This document shows, piece after piece, positions 1 through 8,198 of a DNA stretch of 64,000 nt. The translations under genes and the position numbers were made by a program. Numbering within the stretch: the first letter of the stretch is position 1; every line of letters starts with the position of its first letter. This DNA comes from Hirschia sp. GTDB lineage: Bacteria > Pseudomonadota > Alphaproteobacteria > Caulobacterales > Hyphomonadaceae. The stretch spans positions 168,897 to 232,896 of the forward strand of contig PAQI01000005.1 of assembly GCA_002709235.1 (NCBI GenBank). Direction: 5' to 3'. Below the pieces are notes generated by a model. The model worked only from the letters and a program-made list of their open reading frames with translations, was not told the DNA's origin and did not search any database.

Positions 1-1133
1 GCTTCCACTTCGCGCCAGGCATTCAGGACCACACCGGCATAGTCCGAGATCGAGGCGCGTGCGCGGGCGATTGCGGCTTCAGCGTCAGCTTTCAGTGCGC
101 CGCCATTGAAGATCGGTGCGGTCAGATTGGCAAAGACGCGGCCGGCCAGCTGTTCCACATCGATCAGATCGGCGATCTCGTCGCTGCTGAAAGTGGTTGA
201 GCCACCAATGCTGAGCGAGGGCAGAAGCGCCAGGCGGGCCAGTTCTGCGCGCATGCCTGCGGCGGCCATGCGAGCTTCTGCCGCGGCTATATCAGGGCGG
301 CGTGCGAGAAGGTCGGTCGGGTTGGACAGATCCACCATCGCATCGAGCTGCGGCGGGACATCGGGCGATTCAACGGCTGCGGCGGGGTAGCGCCCCAACA
401 GGATTTCCAGCGACCTTGCGGCATCTGACACCGATTGTTCTGCGCTGGCGATGGAAGCGCGGGTGCTGGCAACGGCGCTGCGGGCGAGGCGCACATCAAG
501 GGCGGTTGCGACACCGGCGGAAAGGCGGCGTTCCGTGACCTGTGCGGAATTCTGACGGACGCGCAATTCATCCTGGGTGAGGATCAGCTGGGCGCGGGCA
601 TTGACCAGGGAGATCCAGGCGCGGGCGGTGGCACCGGTGATTGACAGGCGAATGGCCGAAAGGTCTGCATTGGATGCGATGTAATCGGCATCCGCAGCGC
701 GAACCCGGCGCGAGACACGGCCCCAGAGGTCTGGCTCCCAGCTGGCGGTAATGCCGAGGCTGTAGGCTTCGGTGCCCTGATCGAATTCTTCCACCAGTCC
801 GGAATATGAATTTTCTGAACCGCCTGTGACAGATGGCAGGGCGCGGCCACGAGCAGCGCGATATCCGGCACGTGCGGCATCGGCAGTTGCGACAGCTGAT
901 GCAACATCGGGATTGGCCTGCATGGCCTCTTCGATCAGCTCGGCCAGCACGCCGGAACTGAACTGGGCGATCCAGTCTGACTCGGCGGCGGGTGCAGGCA
1001 GGGTCACGGCCCATTCATTTGGGGCGTCAGGCAGCGATGCCTCACGATAGTCACCCAGCTCTGCGCGCTGAGAGGAGATGCCAGCGCACCCTGTTACGAG
1101 CAGGGCGGCCGCCAGTGAAGAATAATTTTTCAT
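1..1133 (-). CDS. RND efflux outer-membrane factor lipoprotein, NodT/OprM type (3' end outside window)
   Basis: The product would be the outer-membrane channel of a tripartite RND pump. The frame is open from the ATG at 1133 to the window edge (377 codons), so the C-terminus is missing. The protein begins with a short lipoprotein signal ending LLVTGC, followed by the repeated alpha-helical and beta-strand layout of outer membrane efflux proteins: the pattern TALDVRLARSAVA, then a second half with DLLARRPDIAAAEARMAAA, which is diagnostic of this family. The end shows an LTAPIFNGG motif, also typical. Its adaptor and pump genes are not visible and would lie to the left. It is divergent from phoR and shares the roughly 250-bp intergenic region holding a PHO-like box. 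Family sure; substrate unknown. Confidence 0.9.
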   Translation of the reverse strand, partial: MKNYSSLAAALLVTGCAGISSQRAELGDYREASLPDAPNEWAVTLPAPAAESDWIAQFSSGVLAELIEEAMQANPDVASAVATADAARAGYRAARGRALPSVTGGSENSYSGLVEEFDQGTEAYSLGITASWEPDLWGRVSRRVRAADADYIASNADLSAIRLSITGATARAWISLVNARAQLILTQDELRVRQNSAQVTERRLSAGVATALDVRLARSAVASTRASIASAEQSVSDAARSLEILLGRYPAAAVESPDVPPQLDAMVDLSNPTDLLARRPDIAAAEARMAAAGMRAELARLALLPSLSIGGSTTFSSDEIADLIDVEQLAGRVFANLTAPIFNGGALKADAEAAIARARASISDYAGVVLNAWREVE

Positions 1134-1268
1134 GCAAACCTCAAATTGCGTTCCATCCAACTGAACGCGAACGGCCTGAATAAATGGTTCTTACGTGATC
1201 TGCGCCTCGAATGTCAACAAATTATTATCGAATTTCAATATGTCACAATTTTCGACTTTTAAGTGTGG

Positions 1269-1286
1269 CTGACATGAAACTGTCAA
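1269..1286 (+). promoter_or_regulatory. Candidate PHO box (PhoB-binding site) before phoR
   Basis: Two 7-bp direct repeats, CTGACAT and CTGTCAA, are separated by GAAA. Each matches 6 of 7 positions of the PhoB consensus CTGTCAT, with the standard 11-bp period. A possible -10 element TATAGT lies at 1303-1308. The site is in the gap between the divergent efflux gene and phoR, and would make the phoR-phoU-phoB operon self-regulated. The spacing to the -10 (16 bp) is longer than usual, so the exact promoter is uncertain. Confidence 0.55.
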
Positions 1287-1383
1287 GTGTGACAGGTTAT
1301 TGTATAGTTGATTCAACAAGTACGTGTGTAACTGACGGGGACTTAAATATCCGTTTCACGTCGAGATCACGGAGAATATCTGG

Positions 1384-2832
1384 TTGGCGCAAAAGTCCAC
1401 CCAAATGCAGACTAGCAAGACAAGCGGAAAAAAGCCGGGCGCTGGGAGTGAATTCTTGCGCCAGACTGCGATATTCTTCTGCCTTGGCGCTATAGTCTTG
1501 CTCGGCTTGTGGGGGGTGGGTGAGCTGTCACCCAGGGCGCTGGGTGGTTCGCTTTTGGGGCTGGCTGGGTTGAGTGTCGTTGCCGGATTTCTGGTTCGGG
1601 GCGTGTTTTCGAGTGGCGCAGGCGGCGCTTCCCTGGGGCCATCTGACGCGCTGGGGCTGAAAAATTTTCGGACAAATCTGGTCAATGCCCTGCAGGAGCC
1701 AGCTCTTTTTGTTTCGCCTGATGGACGAGTTGATTGCGCAAATGCCGCCGCACGCAAGAATTTCCGGTTCATGGGGGAGGCTCCCTTCCTGTCATCGATT
1801 ATCCGGCGTCCTGAATTGCTGGAGGCAGTGAGCACTGCAACGGAGAGCCGGACCCAGCAGACATTCTCGATCGTGCTGCTTGATGACCTTGATCGTCACT
1901 ATGCCTGCCGGGCGACTCCAATCGACATGGAAAGCGGCGTGGGCGTGCTGGTGACCATGCATGACCTTACCGAAGTCAAACGCGCTGAACGGGCACGCGC
2001 GGATTTTCTGGCCAATGCCAGCCATGAATTGCGCACGCCGCTGACCTCGCTTGCGGGTTTCATCGAGACCATGCGCGGACCGGCCAAGGACGACCATGAG
2101 GCGTGGGATCGCTTTCTGGAGATCATGTATGGGCAGGCCGAACGCATGCGCCGCCTGATCAATGACCTCCTGTCGCTGTCGCGGATCGAGCTCAATGAGC
2201 ACCGCCGCCCAGAGACAGATGCGGATTTTGCGGCCGTGGTCAGCGAAGCGGTAGATGCGCTGGAACCGCTCGCCACGGAAAAGGGTGTGACGCTGAATTT
2301 CGAGGGTCTGAAGACCGGTGTGCTCGTGCATGGTGTTCGCGATGAGCTGGCACAGGTCGCGCAGAACCTGATCGATAATGCCGTCAAATATTCCGAGGAT
2401 GGCCAGACTGTCACGATCACGGTCGGTTCCAATCTGTCTCGCGATGAGGCTGTGTCCCTTGCTGGGCGGGGCATGGTGGGGGCATCGCGGATGACGATTT
2501 CCTCCAGTCCTTCAGGCACGGCGCAGGGCTATGCCGTTCTGCGCATTGAGGATGAAGGCCCGGGTATTGATCGCAAGTTCCTGCCGCGTCTGGCAGAGCG
2601 CTTCTATCGGGTCGATCCCGGACGTGGTCTGCGGCGCGGCACCGGGCTGGGGCTTGCCATCGTCAAGCATATCATCTCGCGCCATCGTGGGGATTTCCTG
2701 GTCGAAAGCCTTGTGGATGCGGGCACGGCCTTTGGTGTGCTATTGCCAATGGCTCCGGCCACACAGGACATTGCGCAGGGCGTTTCTCCGGCGCTGACGG
2801 ATATTGTCGAGGAGGTCGAGATCCATGATTGA
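1384..2832 (+). CDS. phoR: Phosphate-regulon sensor histidine kinase PhoR
   Basis: Membrane-bound sensor kinase of the phosphate-starvation system, phosphorylating PhoB. The 482-aa protein has two transmembrane segments near residues 28-46 and 53-74, a PAS domain about 95-200, a HisKA domain with the H-box motif SHELRTPL (His214), and a HATPase domain with the N-box QNLIDNAVKYS, G1 EDEGPGI and G2 RGTGLGLAI. The start is TTG at 1384, chosen because GGAGA at 1371-1375 sits 8 bases upstream and the two membrane segments follow directly. It is first in phoR-phoU-phoB; the pstSCAB transporter genes that usually lie between phoR and phoU are absent. A PHO-like box lies upstream. Confidence 0.93.
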   Translation: MAQKSTQMQTSKTSGKKPGAGSEFLRQTAIFFCLGAIVLLGLWGVGELSPRALGGSLLGLAGLSVVAGFLVRGVFSSGAGGASLGPSDALGLKNFRTNLVNALQEPALFVSPDGRVDCANAAARKNFRFMGEAPFLSSIIRRPELLEAVSTATESRTQQTFSIVLLDDLDRHYACRATPIDMESGVGVLVTMHDLTEVKRAERARADFLANASHELRTPLTSLAGFIETMRGPAKDDHEAWDRFLEIMYGQAERMRRLINDLLSLSRIELNEHRRPETDADFAAVVSEAVDALEPLATEKGVTLNFEGLKTGVLVHGVRDELAQVAQNLIDNAVKYSEDGQTVTITVGSNLSRDEAVSLAGRGMVGASRMTISSSPSGTAQGYAVLRIEDEGPGIDRKFLPRLAERFYRVDPGRGLRRGTGLGLAIVKHIISRHRGDFLVESLVDAGTAFGVLLPMAPATQDIAQGVSPALTDIVEEVEIHD

Positions 2833-2936
2833 CACCTTCGCACGTCAAACTGATGCCATCATTGTGTTTCCTTGCTATATCGTCCGAATACGGATGATTA
2901 CAGGTCGATCCCCGGCGGGATCCGAAGGAGAGCGGG

Positions 2937-3641
2937 ATGCGTAGTCCACTTGTGCCGACTGGCGCGAAAAAATCGGCGGATGCAGAGCTTGAAGCGCTGG
3001 CCGGAGAGCTGGCGCGCATGGGTGGCATGGTCGAGGACATGCTGGAAAAATCCGTACGCTCGGTGGTTGGGATTGATCACGACATGGCCCGCGCCGTCAT
3101 TCGCCGTGATGCGGATGTGGATGCATTGCAGCTCATGGTCGACAATCGTATCCAGGACCTGCTTGAAGCCCAGCGGTTGAATCCACGCGGCCTGCGTCAG
3201 GCGATTGCGAGCATGAAGGTCGCCGCTGATCTTGAGCGTATCGGTGATCTGGCCAAGAACATCGCCAAGCGCGCGCTGAGCTTTGACGTGATGGAAAACA
3301 CTGAAAGCGGTCAGGACCTCTCACGCATGGGGCGGCTGGTCTTTGCCCAGCTCAAACGCGTGCTGGATGCCTATAGCGCCGAGGATGACAATGCGGCCGC
3401 GCTGGTCTGGGAACGCGATGAGGAAGTGGATGAGCACTATAACTCTCTCTTCCGTGTCTTGCTGACCTACATGATGGAAGATCCGCGCACGATCAGCGCA
3501 TGCACTCATTTGCTGTTCATGGCCAAGAACCTCGAACGCATCGGGGACCATTGCACCAATATTGCAGAAACCATTCACTTCCTCGTCACCGGGGACAAGA
3601 TGACCGCCGAAAGACCGAAAGCCGATGACCTATCAAGCTGA
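2937..3641 (+). CDS. phoU: Phosphate signalling regulator PhoU
   Basis: Cytoplasmic negative regulator that links the Pst phosphate transporter to PhoR and keeps the Pho response off when phosphate is plentiful. The 234-aa protein shows the two tandem PhoU three-helix repeats, each with the metal-binding ExxxD-type signature: DLERIGDLAKNIA in the first and NLERIGDHCTNIAE in the second. The length is standard. A strong ribosome site (AAGGAG) precedes the ATG. It lies 104 bases after phoR and overlaps phoB by 17 bases, so the three genes look like one operon. The missing pst genes at this site must be elsewhere if PhoU works in the usual complex. Confidence 0.95.
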   Translation: MRSPLVPTGAKKSADAELEALAGELARMGGMVEDMLEKSVRSVVGIDHDMARAVIRRDADVDALQLMVDNRIQDLLEAQRLNPRGLRQAIASMKVAADLERIGDLAKNIAKRALSFDVMENTESGQDLSRMGRLVFAQLKRVLDAYSAEDDNAAALVWERDEEVDEHYNSLFRVLLTYMMEDPRTISACTHLLFMAKNLERIGDHCTNIAETIHFLVTGDKMTAERPKADDLSS

Positions 3642-4362
3642 AGCCACGCGTACATCCTCGACCAAGAAGGTCGCTGCCAAACCCTATGCGCTTGTCGTTG
3701 AAGACGAAGCCGCGCTGGTGGAGTTGTTGAGATATAATCTCCAGGCAGATGGCTATGAGGTCGAGATTGCCAATGATGGCGAAGAAGCTCTGTTGATGGT
3801 CGATGAGCGCCAGCCTGATATTGTCCTGCTGGACTGGATGCTGCCCAAGCTGGCGGGGATCGAGGTCTGTCGCCGCCTGCGGGCACGGTCTAGCACGCGC
3901 AATCTGCCGATCATCATGCTGACCGCCAAATCCGAGGAAGTCGACCGTATTCGCGGGCTGGACACAGGCGCGGATGATTATGTGGTCAAACCGTTTTCCA
4001 TGACCGAGCTGAAGGCCCGCGTGCGCGCCGTGCTGCGCCGCATCCGCCCGGGTCTGGCCGATGACAAGGTGATCGCCGGTGATATCGAGGTTGACCGCAC
4101 ATCACACCGCGTGCTGCGCAATGGCGCTGAAGTGCATCTGGGCCCCACCGAATTTCGCCTGCTGGACTATCTGATCCAGCATCCGGGCCGGGTATTCTCG
4201 CGTGAACAGCTATTGGATGCGGTCTGGGGCTCTGACGTCTATGTCGAGGCGCGCACGGTGGATGTGCATGTTGGCCGGTTGCGCAAGGCGCTGAACAAGC
4301 ATGGCGAACATGACCCGATCCGCACGGTGCGCTCGGCGGGATATTCGCTCAAGCCGGAATAG
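3625..4362 (+). CDS. phoB: Phosphate-regulon response regulator PhoB
   Basis: DNA-binding response regulator activated by PhoR that binds PHO boxes. The receiver domain (about residues 20-135) has the acidic pocket VVEDE, the phosphoacceptor Asp70 in LLDWMLP and the conserved Lys in VVKPF. The C-terminal winged-helix domain (about 145-245) ends in the usual RTVRSAGYSL motif. The N-terminus is about 18 residues longer than most PhoB proteins if the ATG at 3625 is used; it overlaps phoU by 17 bases, and no better downstream ATG exists before the receiver core. Last gene of the pho operon; convergent with the DUF885 gene 8 bases away. Confidence 0.95.
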   Translation: MTYQAEATRTSSTKKVAAKPYALVVEDEAALVELLRYNLQADGYEVEIANDGEEALLMVDERQPDIVLLDWMLPKLAGIEVCRRLRARSSTRNLPIIMLTAKSEEVDRIRGLDTGADDYVVKPFSMTELKARVRAVLRRIRPGLADDKVIAGDIEVDRTSHRVLRNGAEVHLGPTEFRLLDYLIQHPGRVFSREQLLDAVWGSDVYVEARTVDVHVGRLRKALNKHGEHDPIRTVRSAGYSLKPE

Positions 4363-4370
4363 GCTCTGGC

Positions 4371-6140
4371 TCAGTCCTCGTTTGCCGGGATCTCGTCCGC
4401 AGTCTGCTCACTGATCCAGGCATCCAGATTGGCTTCGACCACGTTGAACGGGATGCCGCCCTGCTGGAGCAGGACATCGTGGAAGGTGCGGATGTTGAAA
4501 TCCTCGCCCAGCGCGGTTTCAGCCTTTGTGCGCAGGCGGTGAAACTCGATCTCGCCGATCTTGTAGGCCAGTGCCTGTGCGGGCCATGAGACATAGCGCT
4601 GGAGTTCGGTCTCGATATTGTGCTCTGACAGCGCGGAATTGTCGGTAAAGCATGTGCGCGCCTGCTCAACGCTCCAGCCTTTCCAGTGCAGGCCAGTATC
4701 GGCGACAAGGCGGCAGGCCCGCCACATCTCGTAGGAGAGGCGACCGAAACGCTCATAGGGCGTGCGGTAAAAATCAGCGTCCTCGCCAAGGCTTTCGGCA
4801 TAAAGCCCCCAGCCCTCGACGAATGCGGTGGTCATCAGGTTGCGGCGAAAGTCTGGCTGGTTGTCCAGTTCCTGTGCCAGTGCGATCTGAAGGTGATGGC
4901 CGGGCACGGCTTCATGCAGGGTGAGCGCGGGCAGCTCATAAAGCGGGCGGGCGCCAAGGTCATAGGTGTTGACGTAGTAGATCCCTGCGCGCCCCTGATG
5001 CTGGGAGCCGGTATAGTAACGTCCGGTCGTGTAGGTGGGCGCGATCTCGTCCGGCACGGGCTTTACCGTATAGGGCAGGCGCGGCAGGGTTTCGAACATT
5101 TGCGGCAGGAAACCATCGGCGCGCTTGGCCATTTCGGAGGCTTTTTCGAGCAGCTCTTCAGGCGTGCCTGCATAAAACTGCGGGTCCGTGCGCAGGAAGG
5201 CGAGGAAGTCTGCAAAACTACCCTCGAATTCGACCTCTTCAATGATGGCTTCCATGCGGGCGCGGATGCGGGCGACTTCTTCGAGGCCGATTGCATGGAT
5301 CTCGTCTGGTGTCAGGTCCGAGCCGGTTTCGGTGGCGACGCGGAAGCGATACCAGGCTTCGCCATCGGGCTGGTCACGGGCGGCGCTCAGTTCGTGTGTG
5401 GCGGGCAGATAGTCGGACTTCAGGAAGGTAATGGCCTCTTCCAGCGCGGTCCGGGTTTCGGCAGCAGCGGTCTCGGCACGGGCCTTGATCTGCGGGTCGG
5501 CATCGGCAAACGGCGCGGTGAGCCGCGAATAGTCGGCCTTCTCCATGTCGGCGATGATGATCTGCGTCGTGGAGCGTGAGCCGACAAAGCCTGTCTCGAT
5601 ACCGCGGCGCATGTTTGCCGTGTTCTCGCGGATATAGGCAGGAGCAGCTTCAAGCCGCTGGACGAGCAGGGCGGCTTCGTCGCTATTGCGCACGGGCGTA
5701 TCGGCAATGGCATAGAACAGCAGTGAATGCGGGCCCCAGTCATTGGTGAAGGGCAGGCGGTCTTCGTCAAAGGCGATGGAGGTCAGCTGCTGGTCGATGA
5801 GATCGGAGAGCAGCTTGCGATTGGTGGCATCCGGCGCATCGGTTGGCAGGGCGTCAAGCTGGGCCCTGATGTCTTCCAGTGCGCTTTTCTGGGCTGCGCG
5901 GGTCTCGGGCGAGACGGAGGGCATGCGCGCGAGTGCCTGCGTGTCGCCATAGGCGGCTGCGGTGATGGGGTCGTTCTGCGTGTCGAGTGCGGCATAGGCG
6001 GCGAAGATGGCGTCGAGCTCCGCCTGGCTGGAGGCGGCAGGCTCTGAGGCAAGCGCAGTTTCGGTGTGGGGTGTTTGTGTGGCGCATCCGGCCAACGCCA
6101 ATGAGAGTGCGGCCAGAGAGATGGTGTGGTGTCTGAACAT
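4371..6140 (-). CDS. DUF885-family lipoprotein (putative M32-like metallopeptidase)
   Basis: A 589-aa envelope lipoprotein: signal peptide with lipobox LALAGC, then a disordered stretch rich in Ala, Ser and Thr, then an all-helical DUF885 body. The zinc-binding type motif LHEAVPGHHLQ near residue 407, a downstream FVEGWGLYAE segment, and the C-terminal EIEFHRLR helix are all family features. Such proteins are annotated as uncharacterised peptidases; their substrates are not known. The gene stands alone on the minus strand, with a 100-bp gap from the TIR gene and tail-to-tail with phoB. Family assignment is firm, activity inferred. Confidence 0.9.
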   Translation of the reverse strand: MFRHHTISLAALSLALAGCATQTPHTETALASEPAASSQAELDAIFAAYAALDTQNDPITAAAYGDTQALARMPSVSPETRAAQKSALEDIRAQLDALPTDAPDATNRKLLSDLIDQQLTSIAFDEDRLPFTNDWGPHSLLFYAIADTPVRNSDEAALLVQRLEAAPAYIRENTANMRRGIETGFVGSRSTTQIIIADMEKADYSRLTAPFADADPQIKARAETAAAETRTALEEAITFLKSDYLPATHELSAARDQPDGEAWYRFRVATETGSDLTPDEIHAIGLEEVARIRARMEAIIEEVEFEGSFADFLAFLRTDPQFYAGTPEELLEKASEMAKRADGFLPQMFETLPRLPYTVKPVPDEIAPTYTTGRYYTGSQHQGRAGIYYVNTYDLGARPLYELPALTLHEAVPGHHLQIALAQELDNQPDFRRNLMTTAFVEGWGLYAESLGEDADFYRTPYERFGRLSYEMWRACRLVADTGLHWKGWSVEQARTCFTDNSALSEHNIETELQRYVSWPAQALAYKIGEIEFHRLRTKAETALGEDFNIRTFHDVLLQQGGIPFNVVEANLDAWISEQTADEIPANED

Positions 6141-6239
6141 GGCGCGGGCCCCTCGTGGATCAGGTGATTTGCACCGAGCTTATGCGCCGAAGGTGGATAT
6201 CGGCAATGTAAAGAGTGGAATTTGCCGGCCGCTTTGGTG

Positions 6240-8045
6240 TTAAATGAAGCGCTCGGATACTACCCCCACAACGGCTCCGGAAATCGAAGCGAGCATCACG
6301 GCCAGCAGCTTCTGGTCAACGTCGCCGGTCGCGCTCCAGAAATCGCCAAGTTCAAGCGGGGTGTTTGTCAGTAATGCCAAGCCTGAAAAAATCGCACTTG
6401 CATTCGTGCATATGAGTAGGCTGACTGCTGCGCCGATAATGGCAGCGCCCAGATATGTGAAGATGAGGTCACGACGATCTGGATAATGATAGTGAACGAT
6501 TAGACCTGCCATGCTGGCGGCTGATATAATCAAGGCAATCAACATTGAATAATCGAGCCAAGTCACATCTCCGCCACTGATGAGTGGCGGAGCAGTTGCC
6601 GTTTTGGATGCGATCATCAGGCACAATATAGGAGGCAGTAGTAGCCATCGGTTCCATTCCCAATCATTGGCGTAGTCCAGAATAAATGCTGTAACAACAA
6701 AGGCAGTAAATAGGGACGCGGGCCCAATCGTTGTTGCGGACAAATCCTCATTGAAGGGAGTGTTCATCATCCAGCCAGCCATCAGGAGACCAGCAGCAAT
6801 TCCGGACAATATACTGATCGTCCTGGGAGGCTCATCATAGGCTCCATGGAAGAAATATGCGCCGAGCAGTGCGGCCGGTATGACCAGGACGAGGTAACCC
6901 AAGTTAGAAGACACGAGCTGTATCGCTGGTAGGCCAAATATAATCAGTACGAGCAAGCCTGTCAGACTCGTCGTGATGATCGACAAGGACTTTTTGTTGA
7001 TCAGAAATTCGTGCAACGGTTTTGGGGGCTTGCTGTCGAACACATTGGAGGTGCGTCGTCGCGAAGATCTTGCTGCAGCAATTTGTGATTGTATTGAATT
7101 GTCTTTTGTCAGAACCGTTGGTGTAAACTGAGTGCCGCTATCAGCAGCTGCAGCCTCTCCCGCAGCAAAAAGCTCATCCAGAGAAGCACTCCTGTCCGAA
7201 CTTGCAGGGGAAAATTTGTGGAGCTGGGCTTTCATGATTTTGAGCGTTTTGTCTTTTGATTTGATGAGATCTTCTGCGCTTTTGAGCTGTTCCTCCTGGG
7301 CTGTGCGGGCCTTTTCGGATTCCAGAAGCTTGCCTGTCAGGTCTTCTATCTTTTGAACGGTGGTTTTTAAAATCGCTTTCGTATTGGCAATCTCATCTGT
7401 TTTTTCATGTAGTTGCTGTTTCAGGGTGTCGATCTGTTCTGCCATGTCTTCAGCGCGTGTGTTGGAAACGGCCAGTTCCCTTAATGCGTCTGCCTGCTGA
7501 CGTGCTTCCACTTTCAATTGTTCGTTCAGCGCGCTTGCGCGTTCTTCGGTATCCGTACGCCGTGCGCGTTCAGCTATGAGTGTGGCATTCACCGATGCCA
7601 TGCGTCGTCTGATCCATGCGGGTGCGTGAGGGGCAACAAGCTCCTCGATACGGTCAATGAAGCGCCGCCATCGGGCATCAGATGTATCACCTACCCAGTC
7701 TGTCAGATCTTCAGCCTGAAGTGAGCCGAACTCGACAGGAACAGCATCTGCATCCAATAGGATAGGTAGTAATTTTGCGCCAGCTTCGCGATGCTCAGTC
7801 TGGACATAGGACAGATTGGAATTTGTGCTTCTGGTGAAGATTCCATCCTGAACAGAGACATTCGACCAGCAACCAACAACACAGTGTGCCTGTCTCAATT
7901 GCATTAGAATCTGATCAAACCAGTCTCCGCCGGTTTCGATTTCATAGTCGAACCAGACATCAAACCCTTCAGATTTGAGGGCGGATGCCAGAGTATCAAT
8001 TCTTCCTCGGTCTTCCTTTTTATAAGAAAGGAAAATATCAGCCAA
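6240..8045 (-). CDS. TIR-domain protein with coiled coil and polytopic membrane domain
   Basis: A 601-aa three-part protein. Residues 1-140 form a TIR domain starting ADIFLSYKKED, with FDVWFDYEIETGGDW and an SYVQTEHREAG helix whose Glu84 is a candidate for the catalytic glutamate of NAD-cleaving TIRs. Residues about 150-280 are a charged coiled coil. About 285-345 is a disordered linker rich in Ser, Ala and Arg. The last 250 residues hold roughly eight or nine membrane helices and end at SERFI. The start is TTG at 8045: an AGGGGA site lies 5 bases upstream and the TIR domain begins at once; a longer in-frame start at 8126 adds 27 unlikely residues. It is divergent from the mutase gene. Function is not established: NADase, defence or signalling role is inference. 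Confidence 0.85.
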   Translation of the reverse strand: MADIFLSYKKEDRGRIDTLASALKSEGFDVWFDYEIETGGDWFDQILMQLRQAHCVVGCWSNVSVQDGIFTRSTNSNLSYVQTEHREAGAKLLPILLDADAVPVEFGSLQAEDLTDWVGDTSDARWRRFIDRIEELVAPHAPAWIRRRMASVNATLIAERARRTDTEERASALNEQLKVEARQQADALRELAVSNTRAEDMAEQIDTLKQQLHEKTDEIANTKAILKTTVQKIEDLTGKLLESEKARTAQEEQLKSAEDLIKSKDKTLKIMKAQLHKFSPASSDRSASLDELFAAGEAAAADSGTQFTPTVLTKDNSIQSQIAAARSSRRRTSNVFDSKPPKPLHEFLINKKSLSIITTSLTGLLVLIIFGLPAIQLVSSNLGYLVLVIPAALLGAYFFHGAYDEPPRTISILSGIAAGLLMAGWMMNTPFNEDLSATTIGPASLFTAFVVTAFILDYANDWEWNRWLLLPPILCLMIASKTATAPPLISGGDVTWLDYSMLIALIISAASMAGLIVHYHYPDRRDLIFTYLGAAIIGAAVSLLICTNASAIFSGLALLTNTPLELGDFWSATGDVDQKLLAVMLASISGAVVGVVSERFI

Positions 8046-8198
8046 TTTCGTCCCCTGATTTGCCTGTCTGGTTACTATTGAAGACAAAGCGGGATCAATC
8101 AACCAGCATATTCTTCCATGCATCATCCGATCAATTTCTCTTGCCGAGATGGCATGTCGCTGGCATGTTGCGGTGCAACATAATCAGGGAGAGACCAG

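Noticed and set aside
4686..5579. Plus-strand open frame of 297 codons over the DUF885 gene
   Set aside because: Antisense to a clear lipoprotein gene; no recognisable features.
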